Below the pieces are notes generated by a model, which did no database searches, was not told where the DNA came from, and worked only from the letters and a program-made list of their open reading frames with translations. The position numbers and the translations under genes are program-made. From Arachis hypogaea (taxonomy: Eukaryota > Streptophyta > Magnoliopsida > Fabales > Fabaceae): a stretch of DNA of 64,000 nucleotides. Below, piece after piece: positions 1 through 10,959 of this stretch (positions are counted from its first letter, which is position 1; the number at the start of each line of letters is the position of its first letter). The stretch is from assembly GCF_003086295.3 (NCBI RefSeq), contig NC_092045.1, forward strand, positions 25,114,890 through 25,178,889, written 5' to 3'.

Positions 1-1339
1 CTCTTGGAGCCGAGCTTTCTTCAACAGCGCACCTAAAATAGATAATATCTGCAACAATGCTTGTGAAGTCTTCAACTCAAGGATCAAAGAAGCTAGAGCC
101 AAACCTATCATTACACTGTTAGAGGAAGTCAGACTGTATGCAATGAGATCAATCGCGAGGAACAAAGTGAAGCTTAATTCCAACACTGGTATTCTAACAC
201 CTATACAGCGCAGTAGATTGGAAAAAATAAGGTAGGAGTCAAAGAGTTGGGTCCCGATGTGGTCTGGTGACTCTGAGTACGAGAAATTCGAGGTTCACGG
301 GTGGCCGACTAACATGGTTGTTGATCTGGGGAAGAGGCTCTGCACATGTGGTTTTTGGCAATTGAGTGGTGATATACTTTTACTTGTTTCTTGCTTTGTT
401 ATTTTTTTTCTTGACTGTTGGCTTAATATTGGTAATCTTTGGACTTGTGATAATGTTATTTAGGGATGCCGTGTGTGCATGCTTGTGCTGCATTGGCAAG
501 GGTTGGTAGAAGACCAGATGAGTTTTGTCACCAGTGGTTGACAATGGAAGCATATAATAACACATATGCCTTCCATATCAACCCAATTCCAGGTCAAGCC
601 GTTTGGGAAAAGTCACCACATAACAGACCACAAGCACCTAAATTTAAAAAGAAACCAGGTCCACTTACGAAAAAAAGAAGAAAGGATGCAGATGAGGAGC
701 CAAGTGGGGGTAAAAAGCAAAAGAAGAAGATGAAAAGAATCTATCATAAAGGTCACTGTCGTTATTGTGGTGAATCGGGACACATGAAGAGAAACTACGG
801 AAAGAGAACTGCTGATGATGTGGTTGCTGCTGCTACTAAGGCTACTGCTGCAGCTAAGGTTGCTGCTACAGAGGCTGCTGCTATCCAATCTCCGGCTGCT
901 AATGGTGGTGAAGCCACCATTATCCCAGAACCCCCACTGAAATTCAACTTGAAGCCAATCAACCACCATTGTCACAAACCGATGACTCTCAAGAGGTTCA
1001 CAAAATTATATCACATTCAATCTTATTATGTGCATGTTCTTCTCCACTTTTAGTAACTCTTATACATGTCTTCACTAATAGGTCTTGCCTCCTCCTGTGA
1101 GGCCACCAAAACTGCCTCCCAAAAGGAAGTCATCCAAACAAGAAAAGGCAACTCCAGGAAGCAACTTTCAAGCAGGAACCACCGCACCTGCTGCCACCCC
1201 ACCAGCAACCAGTCAACCCACAACTCTTCCTCCGTCTCATCCTATGCAAGGTGCATCACAGGGGACCGTAACAAGACTTTTTAACTTCATGAAGTTTGTT
1301 CCGAGTCCTGGATTCAGACCACCAAGAAACAAAAAATGA
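1..1339 (+). pseudogene. Mutator-like (MuDR/MURA type) transposase, 3' part, decayed
   Basis: This is the C-terminal part of a Mutator-like transposase; the DDE catalytic core would lie left of the window. Reading in from the left edge, the frame meets a TAG at 233-235. It continues through a SWIM-type zinc finger, CTCGFWQLSG then MPCVHA (CxC...CxH), which is split by a clean intron at 369-463 (GT...AG; the join restores a Gly codon). A basic K/R-rich stretch and a CCHC-like knuckle follow (CRYCGESGHMKRNYG, where the last Cys position appears to be Tyr), then an Ala-rich linker. A Pro-rich tail is open from about 1082 to the TGA at 1337-1339. A second intron between about 995 and 1081 is likely, but no donor keeps phase, so the tail may be frameshifted. 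The in-frame stop and the altered knuckle argue for a pseudogene. It converges on the GRF gene at 2075-2446, as in MuDR. Confidence 0.85.
369..463 (+). other. Intron inside the SWIM zinc-finger coding region
   Basis: A 95-bp AT-rich intron starts GTGATA and ends TTTAG. Removing it joins the CTCGFWQLSG half of the SWIM finger to MPCVHA in frame, which is the expected family spacing. Confidence 0.85.
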
Positions 1340-1397
1340 AGACTAGGTTTATTATATTTAGGAGAACATTATTTTGTTTAACTATTTTGATAAAGCA

Positions 1398-1513
1398 GTG
1401 TGCTTTCTACATTTAGAACCCAAGTGTTGCGAATTTTTTTGTTCACATCTTGTGAGTGTGCTTTCTACATTTGGAACCCAAGTGTTGGGGATTTTTTTGT
1501 TTCAAAACTTGTG
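1398..1513. repeat. 58-bp tandem duplication downstream of the transposase
   Basis: Two adjacent units begin with GTGTGCTTTCTACATTT at 1398 and 1456. They continue through AACCCAAGTGTTG and a T-run, and differ at a few positions. The rest of 1340-2074 shows no coding signal; it is the 3' flank between two convergent genes. Confidence 0.75.
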
Positions 1514-2074
1514 TTCTCAATATGTTGAGAACTTCTGATATACTTGCAGAATATTGCCCTGGCTCTTCCTTGCCTATTTTGTATATGTTTACTGCATTAA
1601 TATATGATTATGGATTATGACCTCATTGAACTTGAGCTGTGCCATATTTTCTTTTTGTTGTTCTCTGATATGCCATTACGATTAAAAAATTTAGAGGATT
1701 CCATTAGTACTGCAGGAACAATTATTTACATACAACCTCTACTTTATTCAGATTCCAAATTACTTTTGGACAGTCATGTGAAACAGTTTAATCTCCAGTA
1801 ATTTCAACCAAAATGACAAGTGCAATTACATGAACAGAACAACATATGCATATCACATGTTACTTATTTTTTTGCTAAATACAATTGACTCTGCTGTCTA
1901 TCCAACTTTAAGACAAGCATAACTACTGTAACCAGAAGCAACAGCATACATGTAAACAAGAAAATCCCCCCATTTTCGGAACTCTAACTTCAAACTCTAG
2001 TCTTCTAAGTTTCCAAGTAATCTTCATCTTCCATTATTCGTTGTCGTTTGAAGGGCTTGTTCTACCATCACATG

Positions 2075-2446
2075 TCACCGTATCTTCTTCCAGAATTTTG
2101 TCCACCCAAAGAAACAACCCACACCACCTCTTACCTGCAGTCTAAACCCAGGAAAGTGAATCAACCAACTTCACCTCAAGATTTACAACAAAGAACATAA
2201 TCAAGCACTTACATTGTAGTTTGGGCAACCCACGAACGCTCTCCCTGGATTAGATTCCGTCGCTGACCATCGCAGCACTGGTCTCGACCCGCATTCACAC
2301 CATTCTTCCAGACGCGCATCTCTGTTTCTATTCATTCTCCTCATAATGCTTCCAAACAATCTTGGGTTGTTGGAGCTCCCAGCTGCGTTGCTTGTGCTAG
2401 CCATAACGTCTGCTGTTCGAAGATGAAGACAACATTGATGACTCAC
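2075..2446 (-). CDS. GRF-type zinc-finger protein, two short exons
   Basis: This is a small minus-strand gene of two exons. Exon 1 can start at 2446, or at the ATG at 2404 (MASTSNAAGSS), and runs to 2213, followed by a consensus GTAAGT donor. The intron is 2212-2135, ending CTGCAG. Exon 2 is 2134-2075 and ends in TGA. Exon 1 carries the GRF finger: CECGSRPVLRW, then NPGRAFVGCPNYN. After splicing it continues VRGGVGCFFGWTKFW, supplying the last Cys of a CxCx(n)CxxY...C pattern. GRF fingers bind nucleic acid and are common in short plant proteins linked to Mutator elements. The product would be about 97-110 aa, so it is at most an accessory DNA- or RNA-binding protein. The intron keeps phase exactly and I see no internal stop. 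It is transcribed toward the transposase pseudogene. Confidence 0.7.
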
Positions 2447-2529
2447 CTCTATTGCGATGGAGATGAACGGATAGTAGAGAAGAACAGCGTGTGCGATGGA
2501 GAAGAAAGGAGAACAGATTCAATTTGGGG

Positions 2530-2785
2530 GTTAGGGTTTTTAAACTAAAATTAGGGACCAAATTGACTCTAAAACGTTTACTTGGCCACGTCAGCTAGCC
2601 GTTGGACTGCAAACGTGTCACCAACGACGCCAGGTCAGCTTTCCGGTTGCGCCAGCTGGACGAATTTCACCAGAAGGACCACTTTGAGTACCGGAGATCA
2701 ACTTCAGGGACGATCTAGACAAATTTTTAAGTTCAGGGATTACTTTGATCCTCGAGGACAATTCCAGGGACCACTTTGATGCTTA
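2530..2785. repeat. Mutator-like element terminal region with repeated AGGGACCA-TTTGA motifs
   Basis: This stretch just outside the GRF gene has several variants of one short motif: TTAGGGACCAAATTGACT, AAGGACCACTTTGAG, CAGGGATTACTTTGATCC and CAGGGACCACTTTGATG. Subterminal repeats next to a Mutator transposase fit a terminal inverted repeat region. The left end of the element is outside the window, so the TIR and its 9-bp TSD cannot be confirmed. Confidence 0.5.
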
Positions 2786-4326
2786 CCTCGAAATTAATTT
2801 TAACTTAAATTATATATTTTCCAAAAACAAAATAGGGTCTTTAGCCAGGAGGTTTGGATTTAGGTCCTTTTGATCGATATCCTTACCAATTTTGGCTCAG
2901 TTTTGTTCGGATTTGACCAATTTATCCGTGAACTAATCTGAATGGTCTAAGGTAGGATAGCGCCACTTAATTACATGATTATCGTAGTAATATGATTCAC
3001 ATGTAGCTAAAAGCAAATAGTTTTTAGTACGTGGCATAATTTTTTTTTTTAAGAAAAAATCTAGAAGTAATTCTTAAAGAAGAAGTTGGGATCTTATTAC
3101 AAATTATATATTTGAACTAAGAAAGAGAGAAACTATTTACAGAGCCATGAAAATTGTGGAAATAGTTCACACTTTTTGTCAAAAGAAAAAAAAGTTTGGC
3201 AAAATAGGTTGTTTGGAAATGAATTTGGTGAACTACTTCTGCTTTGTCTATCAATCAAAATGTGGGAGCATTTGATCTTTTGTGGTTGATTATTATCTCT
3301 CTAATTCTCAATAAATAATAATACAATAGTAATATTTCCAATTGCTTTATCTTACTCAATGATTAGCTAAATTAACATCACATACATTATAAGTGGTTGG
3401 ATCGGAGGACCTCCTTCACTACTTATATATCCATTTTGTCTCCCTTTCTCTTATTCTTATAAAGACTTATAAGTTGCCTCAATTAAAGTAATTAACTTGC
3501 GTGGTTAGCCGACCCTAAGTTTTTTCATTTATGCCCAATTATTATTGAGCACTATGTATATCCTTTTTCCTATTTTTCTATGAAGTCTTGTCATAATCTA
3601 CCTAGTGGATAATAATTTTGTATTGGGTAAATTAAAGGATTGTTTTAATTTTTAACGTTTAAACTAAGTTTAATTTTGTTTTTAATATTTGAAATGTTTT
3701 ATTTTTATTTCAAACGTTTTATTTTATCTTTATTTTAGTTTTTTGTTAAAATTAAATTTTTTCTTTAAAAAGTATTTTTTTCATTATAATTTTTTTAAGT
3801 AGCGACAAAAGTACTCATTGTAGTGGTCCTAGTAGTGGTTCTAGTATTTTGAAAATGAATGTAGCCGAAGAATAAGAGAAATAAAAATAATAATAAAAGA
3901 AAAAAGATATTTAAAAAAATTAATTTTAACAGAAAACCAATATAAAATGAAATATATTCTCTAGTTTGCCTAATATATATTAAGCTTCTACCTATATTCT
4001 TTTCGATCTTGAGATACATTAAATTCACACAGAAATTTTATGGATTTTTTACTCTATTAAAAATAAAATATAATAACAAGTTTCAAGGTAAGATTGCATA
4101 TTACAATATCCTTAACCAATACTATATGTATGTAGCACAAGAATTTTTTCGTTTAAAAGAAAATGTGAAAAGTGAAGCCATAATCACATTGCCATACAAG
4201 GGAAGTTTATTAATTTATGCCATCAACAAAAGTTTGGTGGATGTATTATTATAAACAATTATATTTACTTGCCTTGTTCAATAATCACTTATCAGTTACA
4301 ATAATTATAGTTTATATAATGCATGA
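2786..4326. other. AT-rich intergenic sequence, no gene seen
   Basis: Open frames here are short and low-complexity. Around 3635-3800, repeated AACGTTTAAACTAAG- and TTTTATTTTTATTTC-like wording suggests an old unclassified repeat, but I cannot define its ends. Confidence 0.5.
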
Positions 4327-4842
4327 TTAATAGTTAAATTAGTTCTTGAAAAGTAAGATATTTTTTAAATTTATTTTTAAAAGGTTTTTTAATTAAATTG
4401 GTTCTTCAAAAATTATAAATTAATTATATTTGTCCTTCAGTTACTCTACTTATAATTTTTGTCAACAATTAATGACGTAAAATATTAATTGATAGCATAC
4501 ATGACACATAACATGTTTAATTGGAGGTTAATTAAATATATTTAAGAAAATCTATTAATTTAGTCACTAGTTCATATTGAAAATAAGATTTTTGTAATAA
4601 AAAAATAAATTAATAAATTTTTATAAATATATTTGGTCAATATCTAATTATACATATTAGTTATTATATATGTTATCAATTAACATTTTACAGTATCAAT
4701 CTTTAAAGAAATTTGTTGATGGAATGACTGGAAGAAAAATATAATTAAATTCATAATATTTAAAAGACCAATTTAATTAAAAAAATTTCAAAAATAAATT
4801 TAAAAAATATTTTATCTTTCGAAAAACTAATTTAACTATTAA
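4327..4842. mobile_element. MITE-like element with long terminal inverted repeats
   Basis: The left end reads TTAATAGTTAAATTAGTTCTT. The reverse complement of the right end reads TTAATAGTTAAATTAGTTTTT. The arms stay alignable for about 150 bp, sharing TTTAAATTTATTTTT and TTAATTAAATTGGT, around an AT-rich centre. There is no ORF, so it is non-autonomous. I could not fix a TSD; the flanks share only a loose TATATAAT-CAT similarity. Confidence 0.75.
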
Positions 4843-5828
4843 CCCATATATAATACATGCCTACATTGTATTAGCAAGGTTAAGTATATATAATGCATTC
4901 TAAATGTTACAATAAATAACTATTATTTTTATTTACAAACTTAGAATATTGGATAAATTTATTCATAAATAAAAAAATAATTTTATATTTGTAAAAGTAA
5001 ACAAAAACGCTGAAAATTTTATTTATAAATGAAATTAACATGTGGATAATTTTCTTACCACACAAATATTATTTTTGTGGACATGAACTTAATTTTGTTA
5101 TTTATTAATAGATTATTTTTTATATTTTAAATTTTTATAAATAAAAATAATAATTTATTTTAAAAATAAATCAGTCCTCCCTATAGTTTTCAAAAAGGTT
5201 TTAATATTAATATATAGTTAGATAGGTCGAGATTATTTATATCTGTTGTTAAGAACGGACATAAAGGGATAAGTGGTGGCCGGCTCCCAACTTTTTTTTA
5301 AGAAAAATTAATAGTAATAAGTTATTAAATATAATTTAATTTTTTAAAAAATTTATTTAGTATTTAATTTAGTATAAATAAAAATTCAGTCCAAATAAAC
5401 TAAATATTAATAATTTTTAATATCTAAAAGGTAAGTAACAATATTAAAAAAATTTTAAAAAATTATTATTATTAATATTTTTTGATTAAATAAAAATTTT
5501 TAAATTTCATAAATAAAGTAGATTTTTTTTAAACCATCCTTCTTGATTCATTTGGTATTAATTCTATTTGTTACAATTGCTACAACTGACAGAATTTTTT
5601 CAGCTATGAATATTTTGAAAAATAACTCAGAAACAAAATGAAAAGTGGATTTCTTGCTAATTGTCTTTTAATTATATTGAAAAAAATTGTTAAAAAATTT
5701 GACACAAATTCTATTATCGATGAATTTTATGATACGAAGAATCAACCACTTTATTAGTAAAAAATACATATATACATATTTTTTATATTTTAAAATATAT
5801 TATTTACCGGTATATTTTTATACAAAAA
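4843..5828. other. AT-rich intergenic sequence, no gene seen
   Basis: The sequence is over 70% A+T by eye, with no supported coding region, repeat boundary or RNA gene. Confidence 0.5.
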
Positions 5829-5992
5829 TACTATTTGTACACTAAAATCAGTCACTAAAATCAATCATCAATATATTTGTGTATAAATATATGTGTAATT
5901 TAATTTATTTTTAATATATATTTATATTCTAACATATATTTTATACTAATAACTGACTTTAATAACTGATTTTAATATACATATAATATTAC
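5829..5992. mobile_element. Short MITE with ACTAAAATCAGTCACTAAAA ends
   Basis: This is a roughly 165-bp inverted-repeat element. The left arm has ACTAAAATCAGTCACTAAAA; the reverse complement of the right arm has ATTAAAATCAGTTATTAAAG. I recall the same word pattern from abundant legume MITEs. It has no coding capacity and its TSD is not resolved. Confidence 0.7.
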
Positions 5993-6137
5993 TCATTCTT
6001 ATAATACATCTTATATTATATAATTTTTTATATAATTTTTTAACATCATATATATTATTGCCCTCTCACAATAATAATTTTGGACTCCTCCCTGTCTGTT
6101 GCATTTGCTAGCTAGCTTATATTGATCTTCTATAAGT

Positions 6138-6160
6138 AAAAAAAAAAAAAAAAAAAAAAA
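6138..6160 (+). repeat. Poly(A) homopolymer, 23 bp
   Basis: An uninterrupted A tract sits in AT-rich DNA. I found no retroposed gene immediately upstream, so I do not call it a processed-pseudogene tail. The interval 6161-6795 beyond it is AT-rich and holds no supported gene. Confidence 0.9.
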
Positions 6161-6795
6161 TCCTCCGACACATATATATTGGTCAATGTTATAAGACATA
6201 AAAGCCCTTTTATATCCTACACATATAGATAATATAGAAAGCACCAATGCGCTTCTAATCATATCAATGTGACTCTTTTTGATGCTTTGCATGCTGTATG
6301 CCACTATGGATTTCTGTATCCATGAGTAAGAGCCGTTTTTCATGAAAACATATGAAAAGAATCAATTTAGTCTCCATTATATTCTTCAGAAATATACGCA
6401 AAAATTATTTTTTAGATTTTTGTATAGACTTTTATTTTTTCTATTTTTTGTTAAAATTCTTTTTTTTTTTGAAAATTAATAATGATCGAATACAATTTTT
6501 TATTTTAAAAATTTTAATACTAGATTTGAAGTTACTAATTTCAAAAATTTTTAATAAAAAGATATAGTTAGAGAGGAAAAATTGTATTTTAACTTTTCCT
6601 TATTTCTAAATTTCTAAATTTCAATTAAATTTAAATTCATATTTTAGCTAATTAATATTTTTTTGTCTTAGCTAATTAATATTATTATTGATATTAAAAC
6701 TCTTTCTTTATTTTTCTTGGCAAGAACCGTTAAGGGAAAAAAAACTAATATAAGGAGTCAAGGACCAACCCATATATACAAAGAAGGGTCCAACA

Positions 6796-8156
6796 CAAGG
6801 TTGCGAGAACTGGACCGGTCAAGTGACTGGTTCAGTAATTTAATGGTTTAACTGGAGTCCAACCGGAGTCTAACCGGTATAATTAAAAATACATTAAAAT
6901 TAATTAAATTATATAAAAAATTAATATACAATTTTAAATATACCAAATTTTCCTTGTTTTTCTTGGCTCTGTTCCTCCAAAGGTTTCCTGTTTACTAAAT
7001 TAATTGATTAAGCTACAAGCCCCACTAAAGTTTTCTGTTTTATTTTAATTGAAGTTTTAAAACCAGATCAACAGATAGTATGGGAAAAAGAAAACTGCAT
7101 ATCTAATTGAAACAAAGTTCTCACATTTCTACAGTGACTTGAAATCTAAAAAGAACAAGAAAATTTATTACTAAACAAAATCAAAATGCACGAACATAGC
7201 AAACATAATGTTCTACCAAAAAAACCAACATTAACATATATTTTTATTGTATGAAACGAACTTAATTCAGAAAATCATTTTGTGATTGCATCTTCCAAAT
7301 CAAAAAATCAGAAACTAACAAAATTAAGCATCAACAAAATTAACTCAAACAAGCAGCAGTAGTTCAGAATATTAATCCCAGCAACTCAAAATCACAAAAT
7401 CAGTATTATTCTATCTCAGTATTATTAAAAAATTTGAAAATAAGCAAAAATAAATTGAAGTACTGGCAGCGAGGGAGAAAGGAACTGACGGCGACGAAGA
7501 GATCGAAAGTGACAGCGACTAGAAGAGAAGTGAGCTCAAACAGAGAGAGCCAGAGAGAGAGATCAAACAAGAAAGTGAGCTCCGACAAAGAGACAGTGAG
7601 CTTCGACAAACAATAACCTACAGACCCAGCAATCCTTTGCGATGGCAACGCCGGGAGAGGATGGCCGAGCAGACTTTTCCACTGGCGAAGATGGCACCCG
7701 CAGCAAGGAGAAGGGTTTGGCGACGAGTGTAAGTGATGGGTTCCATATGGTGGCTACTGGGTGATGGGCTGGTGGCTGTTGAAACTTCGAAGAGAAGAGA
7801 GGGAATGAGGGCTGAGGGGATCAGGGGATCAGGGGACAAATTAGGGTTTTTTAAGTGAGAGAGGGAATAAAGGGAAGAGATGGATTCTGGGCTTCACGTT
7901 TCAGCTTTAGGCCTTCAGCCATTAAATTTTTTTTTTAAAGCATCAAAGCGACGCCGTTTTGGTGGATTTTGAAAACCGGTACGCTCAAAAACCCGGCCGG
8001 TTCGACCGGTTCAGCGGTTAACCGCCGGTTCGACCGGTTTTTTCGCCGATTTTTTGCAACGCGGTTTTAGAGATGGACCGGACCGGTTAGATGACCGGTT
8101 TTTGGTTAATCCGGTTGAACCGGCCGGTCCAGTCCAATCCGGTTTTCAGAACCATG
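6796..8156. mobile_element. Non-autonomous hAT element, copy A of a CCGGTT-rich family
   Basis: A 1,361-bp element flanked by a perfect 8-bp duplication, GTCCAACA, at 6788-6795 and 8157-8164. The left terminus is CAAGGTTGCGAGAACTGGAC. The reverse complement of the right terminus is CATGGTTCTGAAAACCGG. An 8-bp TSD and ends close to the hAT consensus (YARNG) place it in hAT. Subterminal regions are packed with CCGGTT/AACCGG, strongly on the right at 7975-8150. It encodes no transposase; the open frames inside are short. The centre is AT-rich on the left and GC-richer near 7620-7800. Confidence 0.9.
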
Positions 8157-8287
8157 GTCCAACATGAATGACTTCCACTTCTTTATGCTTAATTAAGCCG
8201 CCAATTTTGTAGACCACTGTAACTTGTCAAGCTGCTTCCCTAATATAAAGACAAAATTATACACGTGTTGCGAGAAGAGAGATGTTA

Positions 8288-8353
8288 TGAGAATATCTGT
8301 AAATTTAAATCTGTACCATATGAGAATATCTGTAAATTTAAATTTGTACCATA
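8288..8353. repeat. 33-bp tandem duplication
   Basis: Two adjacent 33-bp units (8288-8320 and 8321-8353) begin TGAGAATATCTGTAAATT and differ at one base. They lie in the spacer between the two hAT copies (8165-8884), where I see no gene. Confidence 0.9.
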
Positions 8354-8892
8354 TAATTCACCTTTTAAGAAAGGCTGAAACTTATCTTCTAAATTTCAAA
8401 AACAGAAACAACTACTTTTCTAATAAAGAAATCAGTCCTTTTAATTTGGATTTTTGTCAAGTCTAACTACTCATTATTTTTGTTTTTCGAGTATTTTTTC
8501 TATTGTTAATAATTTTTCAAATCAAAATTTATTTTTAAACACTTAGATCATTGATTTTGGTGATACAGATCACATTGCATCAAATGTCTTAGTTTATCTT
8601 TTACACATAAATTTTTTCTATTATTGTTAATTTCCCAAATGGTTCTCAAATTACTATTTTTTTATAAAGATATTGTTCAATTTTTACCCTATTTAATTCT
8701 TCATGATATTCTTTATTTACCTTATTTTAATTTTAATATTATTTTCATCTCAAAAATTATTTTTGTACTTAAATGTACACTCACTTTTTCATCTTCTTTT
8801 TACACTTTACAGGTTAATAATTTGAGAACAATTGATTTGGGTAAAATGAGGAAGGGATTATATGTCTTTGAACGCAACTTCACTAATAATTC

Positions 8893-10800
8893 CAAGGTTG
8901 CGAGAACCGGACCGGTCAATAAACCGGTGAGATCACTGGTTCAATGGTTCACTGGTTCGATCGGGGTTCAACTGGAGTTCAACCGATTTAATTAAATATT
9001 AAATAAAATTATTAAACTTAATAAAATTTAATAAAAGTAAGCCACATAGCCACAAATTCTATTATACACAAAGCCAGCCAGCTAGGAAAACTTGAAAGGC
9101 AAAAGCACATGAATGATGAATCAAATATCCCCCAACCATAAAAATTGTAAACTCTTGAACAAAACCAAATTATTTTGAAAGTTAATGCAAAAAAAATAAA
9201 AAATAAAAAATCTGTTGTGGCAGAATCTGAAAAATTTTGAATGAGCTGCATAATTTCAAATCGAAAAGCATCAGATCGGCAGATCCAAATCAAACACCAA
9301 AGGCAAGAAGCAATAAGAACAAAATGGCAAAAAATAGAAGCAAACAATGGATGAATCATGACTCATGAATTACCCCTGTACTCGTCACTGAAGCAAACAG
9401 AAGCAACAAAACCCTATTTCTAAACAGATTCATGAAGCAGCAAAAAGTACAAATATTCTCAAAGCCATAGAAATTTTGAGATACCATTCAGTACATTATT
9501 ATAAAAATTGTCAAGCTAATAGATAACAATCTAACAACTATTGGCTATTGATTACAAACACACAGAGTAACAAGAAACAACTCTATAAATAAGCACACAT
9601 AAACACACAGAGAAAAGAAGGATGAGAAATTCCCCAGCTGCCTTCAACGCCCCAGCCTCAATTTGCTTGCAATGATCATCATTCAATCCCAAGTCACCAA
9701 TAAATGCATCATAATAGAAAGCCAAAAACAGAATGTTGTTGTTGTTGATCATTTTGTGACTGTTCCATCTAAATTCAGAATGCCAGCAACCCAGAATCCA
9801 GACCAATATATCAATTCATAGTTCAAAGTTCATACAATTTATAATTTTATATGCATTCAATAGAGCAGAATCGACAAAATAAAAAAACTAAACAGAGCAT
9901 ACTTGAAAAGATTCAAAAAAAATAAAAATTGAAGAACAGAGCAGAACATAATTTTCAATTTCAACATGCATCAATTTTATTCTCAAATCCAACATACAAG
10001 TATACAACAAATTTATTCCACATTTGATTAATCATATAAAAAAATAAAAGAACATAAGCCAGAAAAAAATTAAAACAGTATACACTGAACAGACGCCAGA
10101 AACCCGATCTTACCTCAAGAAAAGAACGAAGAAAAGCCAGAAAACGAACAGAAGCCACAAACCCAGAAGCCCTAAACCCAGAAATCCAGAAACCCAGAAG
10201 CGGAGAAACCCAGAAGACAGAAACGGAGAAACCCAGAAACCCAGGTGCGCGAGCGTGGGCGACGGTGCGCGAGCGGTGTGCGGACGTCGGCGACGGTGCC
10301 CGAAGGTGGCCGAGCGTCGGGTGTTCTTCACTTCCTCCTCTGATCCGTTGTATGCAAAAGCTGCTTCAATGTTGGAGAGTGGAGAATAGATTGGGAGTGG
10401 AGCTGATGGTTGGGAGTGGCGGTGGAGGGTTCTTCAATCTTCAGTTCTTCACTCTTCAGCCTTCACTTCTTCGAAGATTTTGGAGAAGGAGAATAGAGAT
10501 TAGGGATTTTGGCTTTGGGTTTTCAATTTTGGGAGTGGCAGCCTCAGCAAGTTACGCGTTCTTCATCCCATTTTTCTTTTTTTTTTTTAAAGAAACGACG
10601 CCATTTGTCTAGTAGGGGAAAAAACCGGCACCTATAAAAACCGGCCCGGTTCGCCCGGTTCACCGGTTAACCACCGGTTCGGCCGGTTTTTTCGCCGATT
10701 TTTTGCAGTGCAGTTTTGTGCATGGACCGGACCGGCTAAATGACCGGTTTCCGGTTAACCGGGTTGAATCGACCGGTCCGATCCGGTTTTCAGAACATTG
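8893..10800. mobile_element. Non-autonomous hAT element, copy B of the same family
   Basis: A 1,908-bp element flanked by a perfect 8-bp TSD, AATAATTC, at 8885-8892 and 10801-10808. The left end CAAGGTTGCGAGAACCGGAC is nearly the same as copy A. The right end (10620-10800) has the same CCGGTT arrangement, including GGTTTTTTCGCCGATTTTTTG as in copy A. It carries no transposase frame. A GC-rich block at 10240-10330 (GCGACGGTGCGCGAG-like) stands out from the AT-rich remainder and is absent in that form from copy A. Confidence 0.9.
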
Positions 10801-10959
10801 AATAATTCATTCACTACCCATTTCATAAATTCTATCAAATCCTCACCCATTACGCCTTCAAATATATGACATTTTTGTTTATGGCATCTTCCTAGACAAA
10901 GACTGGATTAATTATTTAAATAAGCATTTTTCTTTTATTTCTATGTATCATGATGAGCC

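Noticed and set aside
6138..6160. Poly(A) as the tail of a retroposed gene or SINE
   Set aside because: No gene-like or Pol III-promoter-like sequence could be identified upstream, and no flanking duplication is visible.
10110..10612. Overlapping frames on both strands in the GC-rich part of hAT copy B
   Set aside because: No domain, different in copy A, and the frames end in CCGGTT repeats. No transposase signature (no hATC or BED motif) was seen.
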